This document shows positions 28,121 through 36,333 of a DNA stretch of 64,000 bases, one piece after another. Position 1 is the stretch's first letter. Every line of letters begins with the position of its first letter. The translations under genes and the position numbers were made by a program. Source of the DNA: Bradyrhizobium cosmicum (GTDB lineage Bacteria > Pseudomonadota > Alphaproteobacteria > Rhizobiales > Xanthobacteraceae); NCBI RefSeq assembly GCF_007290395.2, contig NZ_CP041656.2, forward strand, positions 5,084,001 to 5,148,000. Reading direction: 5' to 3'. The notes under the pieces were generated by a model, which searched no databases, was not told where the DNA came from, and was given only the letters and a program-made list of their open reading frames with translations.

Positions 28121-28615
28121 ATGCGTCTTCCCGACTCCGTCACGGGATCGTTTCTCGTCGCGCTCGGTGCGGCTTCTGCCTATGGCGGCTATATCCTGCC
28201 GCCGGTACCGGGGCAGCCGGTCGGCCCCAACGTATTTCCGCTGGTGATCGGCATCGGGCTGGCGCTGTGCGGGCTCGCGATCGTATTCGGCATCGGCCAT
28301 TCCTTCGAGGAGGAGGAAGAGCTGATCCCGCTCGAGGACGGCCAGACTGCCGCGGCGCCGCCGCCGCAAGGCAAGCTCTACGGCCTGCGCGCGCTGCTGC
28401 CGCCGGCGCTGCTGCTGTTCTACGTGATCGCGGCCGACCGGCTCGGCTTCATCATCACCGCCGCGCTCATGGTCTATGTGACCTCGACCGCGTTGGGGGC
28501 CAAATGGAAGCTGGCGCTACCGCTCGCAGCGCTCTCCCCGTTCGCCATCCACCTCATCTTCGGCAAGCTCCTGCGCGTGCCGCTTCCTGCCGGCCTCCTG
28601 CCGACGCCCTGGTGA
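28121..28615 (+). CDS. tctB: Tripartite tricarboxylate transporter, small membrane subunit
   Basis: The 164-residue TctB-type subunit has four hydrophobic segments: one at the N-terminus, one ending LALCGLAIVFGIG, and two in the C-terminal half (LLPPALLLFYVIAA and the following pair), with an acidic cytoplasmic loop between. AGGA stands eight bases before the ATG. It lies between tctC and tctA, four bases before the latter. Sequence conservation in this subunit is always poor, so the call rests on topology, size and position. Confidence 0.88.
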   Translation: MRLPDSVTGSFLVALGAASAYGGYILPPVPGQPVGPNVFPLVIGIGLALCGLAIVFGIGHSFEEEEELIPLEDGQTAAAPPPQGKLYGLRALLPPALLLFYVIAADRLGFIITAALMVYVTSTALGAKWKLALPLAALSPFAIHLIFGKLLRVPLPAGLLPTPW

Positions 28616-28619
28616 TCCC

Positions 28620-30131
28620 ATGCTGAAGAGCCTCATCGAAGCGTTCGCGCTGATCTCCACCTGGGAGGTCATCATCGCGATGTTTGCAGCTTCCGTGTAC
28701 GGGCTGGTGATCGGCTCGCTGCCCGGCCTGTCGGCGACGATGGCAACCGCCCTGCTCGTCCCCGTCACCTTCTATCTGTCGCCGATCGCGGCGATCGCGA
28801 CCATCGTCGCGGCGTCCTCGATGGCGATCTTCTCCGGCGACATCCCCGGCGCGCTGCTGCGCATTCCCGGCACGCCCGCCTCCGCCGCCTATGCGGACGA
28901 GGCCTACGCCATGACCCGCAAGGGCCAGGCCGAGCTGGCGCTCGGAGCCGGCGTCTGGTTCTCCGCCGTCGGCGGCATCGCCGGCGTGCTATCGCTGATG
29001 ATTCTGGCGCCGCCGCTCGCCGAGATCGCGCTGTCGTTCTCGACCTACGAATATTTCTGGCTGGCGCTGCTGGGCCTGATGTGCGCCACCTTGGTCGCAC
29101 GCTCCTCGCCGGTGAAGGCGATCGCCGGCATGTTCCTCGGCCTGCTGGTGTCCTGCATCGGCATCGAGAATCCCGGCGGCGTGCCGCGCTTCACCTTCGG
29201 CCTCACCGATCTGTTCGGCGGCATCGAGCCGATCCCGGCGCTGGTCGGCGTGTTCGCAGTGGCGCAGGTGATGCGCGCGATGCTGACGCCCGAACCGCCA
29301 CCGCTGCCGCGGCGCAAATTCGGAAGCATCATGGCCGGTCAGTGGAAGCTGACGAAGAAATATCATTGGCAGATGACGCGTGGAAACATCGTCGGTATCA
29401 TCATCGGCGTGCTGCCCGGAGCCGGCGCCGACATGGCCGCCTGGGTCTCCTACGCGATGTCGAAGCGCTTCTCCAAGGAGCCGGAGAAATTCGGCACCGG
29501 CCATGTCGAGGGCCTGGTCGAGGCCGGCGCCAGCAACAATGCTAGCATCGCTTCGGGCTGGGTGCCGTCGCTGCTGTTCGGCATTCCCGGCGACACCATC
29601 GCCGCGATCGCGATCGGCGTGCTCTACATGAAGGGCCTCAATCCCGGCCCGACGCTGTTCACCGAGAAGGCGTCGAGCATGTATGCGATCTACCTGATGT
29701 TCATCATCGCGAACATCATGATGATCCCGCTCGGCATCGCCATGATTCGGATTGCCGCCTACATCCTGCTGGCGCCACGCTCCGCCATCATGCCGATCAT
29801 CATGCTGTGCTGCGCGGTCGGCTCGTTCGCGATCGGCAACAACATGTTCGGCGTCGTCACCGTCGCCGCCTTTGGCGTGATCGGCTACGTGATGGAGGCG
29901 AACGGCTATCCGGTGGCTGCGATGGTGCTCGGCATCGTCATGGGCACCATGGTCGAGCAGGCCTTCGTCACGTCGCTGATCAAGTCGGACGGCAGCATCC
30001 TGCCGTTCTTCGAGCGCCCGGTCGCCGCCATCCTCGCCGCCATGGCGATCGGCGCGCTGCTGTGGCCGGTGATGGTCTGGGCCTGGCGCAAGATGAAACC
30101 GGTGCGGACGGCGGTGGCAACAAGCAGGTGA
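28620..30131 (+). CDS. tctA: Tripartite tricarboxylate transporter, large permease subunit
   Basis: The 503-residue permease has about twelve membrane segments. Family signatures are GLVIGSLPGLSATMATALLVP at the first half-repeat, GDIPGALLRIPGTPASAAYADEAYA, and the second half-repeat's GVLPGAGADMAAWVSYAMSKR and ASNNASIASGWVPSLLFGIPGD. With TctB it should move a carboxylate using a sodium or proton gradient. Last gene of tctCBA; a 51-base gap leads to meaB on the same strand. Confidence 0.95.
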   Translation: MLKSLIEAFALISTWEVIIAMFAASVYGLVIGSLPGLSATMATALLVPVTFYLSPIAAIATIVAASSMAIFSGDIPGALLRIPGTPASAAYADEAYAMTRKGQAELALGAGVWFSAVGGIAGVLSLMILAPPLAEIALSFSTYEYFWLALLGLMCATLVARSSPVKAIAGMFLGLLVSCIGIENPGGVPRFTFGLTDLFGGIEPIPALVGVFAVAQVMRAMLTPEPPPLPRRKFGSIMAGQWKLTKKYHWQMTRGNIVGIIIGVLPGAGADMAAWVSYAMSKRFSKEPEKFGTGHVEGLVEAGASNNASIASGWVPSLLFGIPGDTIAAIAIGVLYMKGLNPGPTLFTEKASSMYAIYLMFIIANIMMIPLGIAMIRIAAYILLAPRSAIMPIIMLCCAVGSFAIGNNMFGVVTVAAFGVIGYVMEANGYPVAAMVLGIVMGTMVEQAFVTSLIKSDGSILPFFERPVAAILAAMAIGALLWPVMVWAWRKMKPVRTAVATSR

Positions 30132-30182
30132 TATGCAGCGGGCGGCTCTCGCCTGCCCTGCCGGGGCGTTGTAAAGTAGGGC

Positions 30183-31172
30183 ATGACTGAGAAGAAGGCC
30201 CCGCTCGACATCAAATCCCTCGCCCGAGATCTCCGTTCCGGCAGCCGCGCGGCCCTCGCCCGGGCTATCACGCTCGTGGAGAGCCGCCGTAGCGACCATC
30301 AGGCGCTGGCGCGCGAACTGGTGCAGATGCTGCTGCCCGACACCGGCAGGGCGTTTCGGGTCGGCATCACGGGATCGCCGGGCGTCGGCAAATCCACCAC
30401 CATCGACGCGCTCGGCACCTATCTGATCGAACAGGGCCACAAGGTCGCGGTGCTCGCGGTCGATCCGTCCTCGGCGCGCAGCGGCGGCTCGATCCTCGGC
30501 GACAAGACGCGGATGGCGCGGCTCTCGGCCTCCGACGACGCCTTCATCCGCCCCTCACCCTCGTCGGGCACGCTCGGCGGCGTGGCGGCGAAGACACGCG
30601 AGGCGATGCTGCTGTGCGAGGCCGCCGGCTTCGACGTCGTGCTGGTCGAGACCGTCGGCATCGGCCAGTCCGAGACGGCGGTCTGCGACATGACCGACTT
30701 CTTTCTCGCCCTGATGCTGCCGGGCGGCGGCGACGAGTTGCAAGGCATCAAGAAGGGCCTGGTCGAGCTCGCCGACATGATCGCCATCAACAAGGCCGAC
30801 GGCGACAATCTCAAGCGCGCCAACGTCACTGCAGCCGACTATCGCGGCGCGCTGCATATTCTGGCGCCGAGATCGGAACACTGGCATCCCCCCGTGATCA
30901 CCTACTCGGCGCTGGCGGGCACCGGCATCGCCGAACTCTGGCAAAAGGTCCTGGATCATCGCAAGGCGATGAACGCGTCCGGCGATTTCGCCGCGCGGCG
31001 TCGCGACCAGCAGGTGAAGTGGATGTGGTCGATGCTGGAGCAGCGCATGCTGGCGCGGCTGCGGAGTGAGGCGTCTGTACGGACGAAGGTCAAGAAGATC
31101 GAGGCGGAGGTGGCCGAAGGCCATCTGACGCCGGCCATCGCCGCCGAGCAGATCCTGGAGTTGCTGCAATGA
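30183..31172 (+). CDS. meaB: Methylmalonyl-CoA mutase-associated GTPase MeaB
   Basis: G3E-family GTPase that loads adenosylcobalamin into methylmalonyl-CoA mutase and protects it from inactivation (formerly annotated ArgK). The 329-residue protein has Walker A GSPGVGKS (residues 64-71), VDPSSARSGGSILGDKTRM, VETVGIGQSE and NKADGDN. The partner mutase genes are upstream on the same strand, separated by the transporter genes. Its stop overlaps the start of the next gene (ATGA). Confidence 0.96.
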   Translation: MTEKKAPLDIKSLARDLRSGSRAALARAITLVESRRSDHQALARELVQMLLPDTGRAFRVGITGSPGVGKSTTIDALGTYLIEQGHKVAVLAVDPSSARSGGSILGDKTRMARLSASDDAFIRPSPSSGTLGGVAAKTREAMLLCEAAGFDVVLVETVGIGQSETAVCDMTDFFLALMLPGGGDELQGIKKGLVELADMIAINKADGDNLKRANVTAADYRGALHILAPRSEHWHPPVITYSALAGTGIAELWQKVLDHRKAMNASGDFAARRRDQQVKWMWSMLEQRMLARLRSEASVRTKVKKIEAEVAEGHLTPAIAAEQILELLQ

Positions 31173-31825
31173 GCGATAAGCTGCGCATTCTCCTGACCGG
31201 CTTCGGGCCGTTCCCCGGCGCGCCCTACAATCCGACCCAGCCGCTGGTCGCGCGGCTGGCGCAACTGCGCCGCCCCGCGCTCGACGATGTCGCGATCGCG
31301 AGCCATATCTTTCCGGTGACCTATGCCGCGGTCGACCGGCAATTGCCGGAGGTGCTCGCAATGGAGAAGCCGGATGCGCTGCTGATGTTCGGACTCGCTT
31401 CCCGCACGCCCTATTTGCGCGTCGAGACCCGCGCCCGCAACGCCGTCACCATGCTCTGGCCCGATGCCGCCAACACCCGCTCGAGCAAGCGCGGCATCGC
31501 CGGCCATGCGGATGCGATGACGTTCGGCCCGCACACGGCGAGGCTGCTGCGCGCCGCGCGCCTCACCGGCATCGACGCGCGATCCTCGCGCGATGCCGGC
31601 GCCTATCTCTGCAATTACCTGAGCTGGCGCGCGATCGAGAACGTCAAGGCGGATGGGCCGCGGCTCGCCGCGTTCATCCATATCCCCCTGCTCGCACGCA
31701 GCGGCGCGGTGCGACGCAAGGGCGCGCGACGGATCACGCTGGACGAGCTGGTGGATGCCGGCGAGGCGATGCTGATGGAGTTGGTGGGAATGGCGCGGAA
31801 GGCGCGGAGCATGCCGGCTTCGTAG
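31169..31825 (+). CDS. Pyroglutamyl-peptidase I-like protein (C15 family)
   Basis: A 218-residue cytoplasmic protein of the C15 peptidase fold, which removes N-terminal pyroglutamate. The catalytic residues are all present: Glu86 (LRVETRARN), Cys148 (DAGAYLCNYLSW) and His171 (AAFIHIPLL), and the start LLTGFGPFPGAPYNPTQ is typical. The gene overlaps meaB by four bases, which implies coupled expression, though I know of no functional link. Alphaproteobacterial members are somewhat divergent, so the true substrate may differ. Confidence 0.88.
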   Translation: MSDKLRILLTGFGPFPGAPYNPTQPLVARLAQLRRPALDDVAIASHIFPVTYAAVDRQLPEVLAMEKPDALLMFGLASRTPYLRVETRARNAVTMLWPDAANTRSSKRGIAGHADAMTFGPHTARLLRAARLTGIDARSSRDAGAYLCNYLSWRAIENVKADGPRLAAFIHIPLLARSGAVRRKGARRITLDELVDAGEAMLMELVGMARKARSMPAS

Positions 31826-31920
31826 GGTGAATTGGCGCGGCGTAATTCACCTCTTCTGCATCGGCAGGTTCCGTACTCGCGGTGATAGGGTGGGTTACGC
31901 CTACGGCTAACCCACCCTAC
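31826..31920. repeat. Two palindromic units after the C15 peptidase gene
   Basis: GGTGAATT (31826-31833) pairs with AATTCACC (31844-31851), and TAGGGTGGGTTA (31886-31897) pairs with TAACCCACCCTA (31908-31919), a 12-bp perfect stem. Arrangements with GGGTGGGTTACG...CTAACCCACCC are recurring intergenic elements in Bradyrhizobium. The second hairpin may help end transcription. Confidence 0.75.
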
Positions 31921-31930
31921 GGCACCTCCC

Positions 31931-31958
31931 TTGCGGTAAACATTTAACCCTACCGCAA
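31931..31958. promoter_or_regulatory. Inverted repeat upstream of the Tat-exported beta-helix gene
   Basis: TTGCGGTA (31931-31938) and TACCGCAA (31951-31958) form a perfect 8-bp inverted repeat around an AT-rich 12-base spacer, about 75 bases before the start codon at 32035. A dimeric regulator site is one reading; a chance palindrome is the other. Confidence 0.4.
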
Positions 31959-32034
31959 ACTATCCCGACGACCGCAGCTGCCCTGCGCTACCTAATCCTC
32001 GCGGACACGTCCCGCGTCCGCGGAAGGACGCGTC

Positions 32035-33405
32035 ATGGATCTCAACCGCCGTCATCTCATCGGAGCCTCGACTGCCGGCATCGCCGGCGCGCTCGCCATG
32101 CCGGCCGATGCTGCGCGCGCTGCGCCGCTGACGTCGCTGCTTGGCCGCGATGCCACCCAATATGGCGTAAGGCCCGGCAGCAGCGAGGACCAGACGCGTG
32201 CGCTACAGCGCGCGATCGACGAAGCCGCACGCGCGCAGGTGCCGCTGGCGCTGCCGCCCGGCGTCTATCGCAGCGGAATGCTGCGGCTGCCGAATGGCGC
32301 GCAACTGCTCGGCGTGCGCGGCGCGACGAAATTCGTCTTCACCGGCGGGGCCTCCGCGATCCAGAGCGACGGCGCCGATGCGATCGGCCTCACCGGCATC
32401 ACCTTTGACGGCGGCGGCATTGCGCTGCCGACACGGCGTGGGCTGATCCATGTGCTCGGCGGGCGCGACGTCCGCATCACCGATTGCGAGATCACCGGCT
32501 CCGGCGGCAGCGGCATCTGGCTCGAGCAGGTGTCCGGCGACATCTCCGGCAACATCTTCGTCAACATCGCGGTGACGGCCGTGGTCTCGTTCGACGCCAG
32601 GGGCCTCAGCGTCTCCCGCAACACCATCACCGGCACCAACGACAACGGCATCGAGATCCTGCGCACCACGATCGGCGACGACGGCACGCTGGTTGCCGAC
32701 AACCGCATCGAGGACATCAAGGCCGGTCCCGGCGGCTCGGGCCAGTACGGCAACGCCATCAACGCCTTCCGCGCCGGCAACGTGATCGTGCGCGGCAACC
32801 GCATCAGGAATTGCGACTACTCGGCCGTGCGCGGCAACTCGGCCTCGAACATCCACATATCAGGCAACAGCGTCAGCGACGTGCGCGAGGTCGCGCTCTA
32901 TTCGGAATTCGCGTTCGAGGCCGCGGTGATCGCCAACAACATCGTGGACGGTGCTGCCGTCGGGGTCTCGGTCTGCAATTTCAACGAAGGCGGCCGCATC
33001 GCTGTGGTCCAGGGCAACATCATCCGCAACCTGATCCCGAAGCGGCCGATCGGCACCGCGCCCGACGACGATGCCGGCGTCGGAATCTACATCGAGGCAG
33101 ATTCATCGGTGACCGGCAACGTGATCGAGAACGCGCCGTCCTACGGCATCGTCGCCGGCTGGGGCAAATATCTGCGCGATGTCGCGATCACGGGCAACGT
33201 GATCCGCAAGGCGCTGGCCGGAATCGGCGTCTCCGTGGTGCCGGGCGCCGGCACCGCGCTCGTCAACAACAACATGATCTCGGAAACCCCGCGCGGCGCC
33301 GTGGTCGGCCTCGATCACGCGCGCGCGGTGACGTCGGACCTGTCGGCCGACGGCGCGCAGCGGTTCGCGCAGATCGTGGTCGGCGGGAACGCGGTACGGC
33401 GTTAG
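32035..33405 (+). CDS. Tat-exported beta-helix repeat protein (TIGR03808-like)
   Basis: A 456-residue protein with a twin-arginine signal (MDLNRRHLIGASTAGIAGAL) and a cleavage region rich in alanine. The rest folds as a right-handed parallel beta-helix: repeats such as VRITDCEITGSGGSGIWLE, LSVSRNTITGTNDNGIEI, VIVRGNRIRNCDYSAVRG and VAITGNVIRKALAGIGV. This matches the uncharacterised TIGR03808 family, related in fold to pectate lyases and AlgG-type epimerases. Export in folded form suggests a cofactor or tightly folded enzyme, but catalytic residues cannot be assigned. Its stop overlaps that of the convergent gene at 33402 by four bases. Confidence 0.88.
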   Translation: MDLNRRHLIGASTAGIAGALAMPADAARAAPLTSLLGRDATQYGVRPGSSEDQTRALQRAIDEAARAQVPLALPPGVYRSGMLRLPNGAQLLGVRGATKFVFTGGASAIQSDGADAIGLTGITFDGGGIALPTRRGLIHVLGGRDVRITDCEITGSGGSGIWLEQVSGDISGNIFVNIAVTAVVSFDARGLSVSRNTITGTNDNGIEILRTTIGDDGTLVADNRIEDIKAGPGGSGQYGNAINAFRAGNVIVRGNRIRNCDYSAVRGNSASNIHISGNSVSDVREVALYSEFAFEAAVIANNIVDGAAVGVSVCNFNEGGRIAVVQGNIIRNLIPKRPIGTAPDDDAGVGIYIEADSSVTGNVIENAPSYGIVAGWGKYLRDVAITGNVIRKALAGIGVSVVPGAGTALVNNNMISETPRGAVVGLDHARAVTSDLSADGAQRFAQIVVGGNAVRR

Positions 33406-34124
33406 AACGCGTTCCGCAGGAGCGGGTACTTCGCTTCCAGGCCGTCGAGGCTGAAGGTGAATTCGACGACGCGCTCGGAGGCCGTGACGATTTCGGCGGC
33501 CGGCGGAGCGAACTGGGGCAGCAGCGTCGCCATTGCGGCCGGCCTGGTCGGCGGTGGCTTCACAGCCGGCGCAGTGGACGGCGCGATGGCAGCGTGTGCA
33601 GCGACTGGCGGCCTTACGACGGGTGCGGTGAGCGGTGCCCTCGCGGCGGGTGCCCTGAGCGGTGCGACGGCATCAGGTGCCGTGAACAAGGCCACCGCAG
33701 CAGGAGCCGCCAGCGGCGTGGTCGGGACAAGCGGCGCTTCGGTGATTTCGGCCAATACGTCCGGCCTGGGATCGAGCCTGACCGGCACGGCGGTCTCGGG
33801 GGCGATGTGCACGGCCTTCGGCTGCATGGTCTGCGCGGGCTGCTCGCGCGGCGCTATGCGGGGCATTGCCGCTGGCGACCAGCCAAAGGCGGGCGTAACC
33901 CGCGCAGCTGCCGCAGCGACGTCGTCGCCAGTTACGAGCGCGCGCCAGGCCTGTACGGCACGCTTGGCTTCCTGGATGTTTTCGAGGAATGAGATCTCGG
34001 AGTGATAGCGGCGCCAGCGTCCCGTCTCGAACATTTCGGACAGATGCTCCAGCCGCTGTTCGGCGAGCGCGCACCAGCGCGCTGCAACGTCACGGCTAAC
34101 TGCCGCGCCTTGGCGATGTGTCAT
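33402..34124 (-). CDS. TIGR03809-like protein with long Ala/Pro-rich middle
   Basis: A 240-residue protein in three parts: a helical N-terminal domain (ARWCALAEQRLEHLSEMFETG and AKRAVQAWRALV, residues 10-70), a long Pro/Ala/Thr-rich low-complexity stretch, and a short conserved C-terminal end (VVEFTFSLDGLEAKYPLLRN). The N-terminal part resembles the rhizobial family TIGR03809, which I recall being linked to TIGR03808 genes. No signal peptide, so probably cytoplasmic. The ATG at 34124 (MTHRQGAAVS) fits the family better than 34163. Convergent with the beta-helix gene. Confidence 0.7.
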   Translation of the reverse strand: MTHRQGAAVSRDVAARWCALAEQRLEHLSEMFETGRWRRYHSEISFLENIQEAKRAVQAWRALVTGDDVAAAAARVTPAFGWSPAAMPRIAPREQPAQTMQPKAVHIAPETAVPVRLDPRPDVLAEITEAPLVPTTPLAAPAAVALFTAPDAVAPLRAPAARAPLTAPVVRPPVAAHAAIAPSTAPAVKPPPTRPAAMATLLPQFAPPAAEIVTASERVVEFTFSLDGLEAKYPLLRNAF

Positions 34125-34605
34125 GAACCAGCCCGTCGAGGAAAAAATACGGACGCGACGCAACGCAAACGAATCAATTTAGACGCGACATGAATATTTT
34201 GTGGAAAAGTTTTGACTTGTCCAGCAAGGACACGGAATTCGGGAGGAAACACCGTAGTCGTGCGGATATTTGCTGTGTTTTCGAGTCAAGCTTCGCGCAA
34301 GCATGACGGACGTGCGGTGGGCCGCTCGGGCGACGGCGGTGAACGCGGGCGCGATCTTTCAACCGGGAGCTGAACGATTGATGAGCTTCAAAGAAACAGA
34401 CGCCCCAAAAGAAAAGACCCGTCCGGGGGGACAACCGGACGGGTCGAGCCATATGGGCGCTTGGGGTGGATGGGCGCTCGCGCCTAATATGACTGATGGG
34501 GAGGGATGACCGCTCCCACATAATTTGGTCGTGGCAGCGGGCAGGACGTTCAATGCGGCGTTGGATTTTTTGACCTTCGCTGCGCGTGCAATCTTGTCGC
34601 AGCCG
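34125..34605. other. Intergenic region after the protease gene
   Basis: Contains the terminator hairpin at 34406-34445 for the minus-strand protease operon and an AT-rich stretch (34165-34270) upstream of the TIGR03809-like gene that probably carries its promoter. Open frames in it have no ribosome-binding site or recognisable protein pattern. I see no RNA gene. Confidence 0.55.
34406..34445 (-). terminator. Rho-independent terminator of the sigma/anti-sigma/protease operon
   Basis: A perfect 11-bp stem, GACCCGTCCGG (34416-34426) with CCGGACGGGTC (34435-34445), and an eight-base loop. Read on the minus strand it is followed by TTTTCTTTT, a good terminator tail. It lies 160 bases downstream of the protease stop at 34606, giving the transcript a long 3' untranslated tail. 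Confidence 0.8.
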
Positions 34606-36318
34606 CTATCGTGTCGCCGGCCTATCCGCCTGAGAAACCGCAGCTTTATCATCCGCGCTCGACAACGAGGGTTGCTCAATGGCGCGAACGCTGGGCTCGT
34701 CGCGACGCTTCTCGGCATCTTCACGTTTTGTTGTACCTGAGGCCGCCGCGACCGGCGTCGCGCTGTCGGCTGGAACAGCCATGACCGCGGCAAAAGCATC
34801 AGCCTCACCGTCGCCGAACAGATCATCACGCCCGGGTGAACCGAGGTCGCGCGCGGTCTTCGCCAGCGTCATGCGCAGCGCTTCCGGCTTCAGCGCGTAG
34901 TTGCGCTCGAGCAGCAGCGCGGCGACGCCGGAGACATAGGCCGCCGAGAACGAGGTTCCCGAGGTCATCTGGTACTTTCCATCAGGCGCCGGCAGGAAGA
35001 TGTCGACGCCAGGCGCGGCCAGCGCGATGTAATTGCCCCGGTTGGACGCCGTGAACAGCTTGTCCTGCTGGTCGGTCGCGCTAACCGCGATCACGTTGGG
35101 ATTGGCGGCGGGATAGAGCGGCGGGGATTTGGCGCCGGCGTTGCCGGCCGCCGCGATCAGCACGAGCCCGCGCCCGGCGGTCGCGGCGATGGCGCGCTCG
35201 ATCACCGCGTCCTTGGGGCCCGCAAAGCTCATATTGACGATCTGCGCGCCGTGCTCGGCGGCGTAGTTGAGCGAGCGCAGGATGACGTAGGACGAGCTCT
35301 GGGCCCCGCCCGTGGTGCCGCCGAAGGCGCGGATGGCGATGATGCGCGCCTCGGGCGCGCTGCCCATCAGCTTGGCATGCGCAACGATGGCGCCGGCGAT
35401 GCCGGTGCCGTGGACGTGCGGGCCCTCGGTGCTGCCCAGCGCATCGAAATTGTCGGCGACGGAATGAGCGAGCTCGGGATGCCCGGCGTCGATGCCGGAA
35501 TCGATCACGGCAACCGTCACGTTGGCGCCGTGCGCCAGGGTATGCGCCTGCGGCAGGCGAAGCTTGGCCAGCGCATATTGCGCGGGGTCGCCTTCGATCG
35601 GCACGGACGATTTCTGGTCCTGGAGCACATAGCGGAAGTTCGGCTGGACCGAGCGCACGCTGCCGTCGGCGGCGAACTCGCGCCGCACCGTCTCGGAGGG
35701 CCGGCCGTCGGTGATGCGGAACAGGCCGATGGTGGCCCCGATCAACGGAAAATTCTCGGATGAGACGCGCGTCAGGCCGTGCCGGCGCGCCAGCTCGTCG
35801 GCCTCGGTCAGCGACAGCGCGCTGTCGATCTCGGCGACGAATTCGCCTGCGAAGGTCCGCAGGTTCACGGCAACCGGCGTGTTGTTGCGGCGGCCGTTGC
35901 CGGCGCTCTTCTTGCCGGACTTTCCAGTGCCGTCGCCATCTGCATCCGGCTGCGCCAGGCACTCGCCGGCGGCGTCTCGATAGGGCGCGGTGCAGGCGGG
36001 ATAGAGGTTCGGCGAATAGCGCGCATAGGGCAGCACCGGCGTCGGGGCCATCCGCGCCGAGATCCGGGGCGTCGTGGCGGCGATCCTGGGCGGGCCGCGG
36101 TCGACGGCCACCACTCTGGCCGCCATACCGGGACTGGCGCGCGCAGCGATGCTGGGAGAAATGGTCGGGGTGCGTGTCGGGACGCTGATCGTGGGCGTGC
36201 GCATGATCGCCTGCGCCTGCGCGACCTCGACGCCAAGACAGGCAGCAAGCAGAAGGCCGGCTCCGACCGACGAAGCATAGGCCCCGGATCTTGCCCCACT
36301 CTCGGACTTGCGCGTCAT
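34606..36318 (-). CDS. Exported subtilisin-like serine protease (S8)
   Basis: A 570-residue secreted protease: signal peptide (residues 1-37), a Thr/Pro/Arg-rich linker, a propeptide-like domain (about 156-235, with FAGEFVAEI, ADELARRHGLTRV, TIGLFRITDGRP and VQPNFRYVLQ), the S8 catalytic domain, and a polar tail from about 500. The catalytic triad is complete: Asp273 (VAVIDSGID), His303 (HVHGTG) and Ser456 (SGTSFSAAYVSG), with the oxyanion Asn393 (AAAGNAGA). It lies 15 bases after the anti-sigma gene, third in a sigma/anti-sigma/protease operon. The protease is probably controlled by its own sigma factor and may act on the anti-sigma factor or an envelope target. Confidence 0.94.
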   Translation of the reverse strand: MTRKSESGARSGAYASSVGAGLLLAACLGVEVAQAQAIMRTPTISVPTRTPTISPSIAARASPGMAARVVAVDRGPPRIAATTPRISARMAPTPVLPYARYSPNLYPACTAPYRDAAGECLAQPDADGDGTGKSGKKSAGNGRRNNTPVAVNLRTFAGEFVAEIDSALSLTEADELARRHGLTRVSSENFPLIGATIGLFRITDGRPSETVRREFAADGSVRSVQPNFRYVLQDQKSSVPIEGDPAQYALAKLRLPQAHTLAHGANVTVAVIDSGIDAGHPELAHSVADNFDALGSTEGPHVHGTGIAGAIVAHAKLMGSAPEARIIAIRAFGGTTGGAQSSSYVILRSLNYAAEHGAQIVNMSFAGPKDAVIERAIAATAGRGLVLIAAAGNAGAKSPPLYPAANPNVIAVSATDQQDKLFTASNRGNYIALAAPGVDIFLPAPDGKYQMTSGTSFSAAYVSGVAALLLERNYALKPEALRMTLAKTARDLGSPGRDDLFGDGEADAFAAVMAVPADSATPVAAASGTTKREDAEKRRDEPSVRAIEQPSLSSADDKAAVSQADRPATR

Positions 36319-36333
36319 CGGTTCAGCGCCGCC

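Noticed and set aside
34270..34509. Short plus-strand open frame with AGGAGG-like sequence nearby (GGGAGGAAAC at about 34240)
   Set aside because: The Shine-Dalgarno-like sequence is not followed by a start codon at the right distance, and the frame runs through the terminator hairpin.
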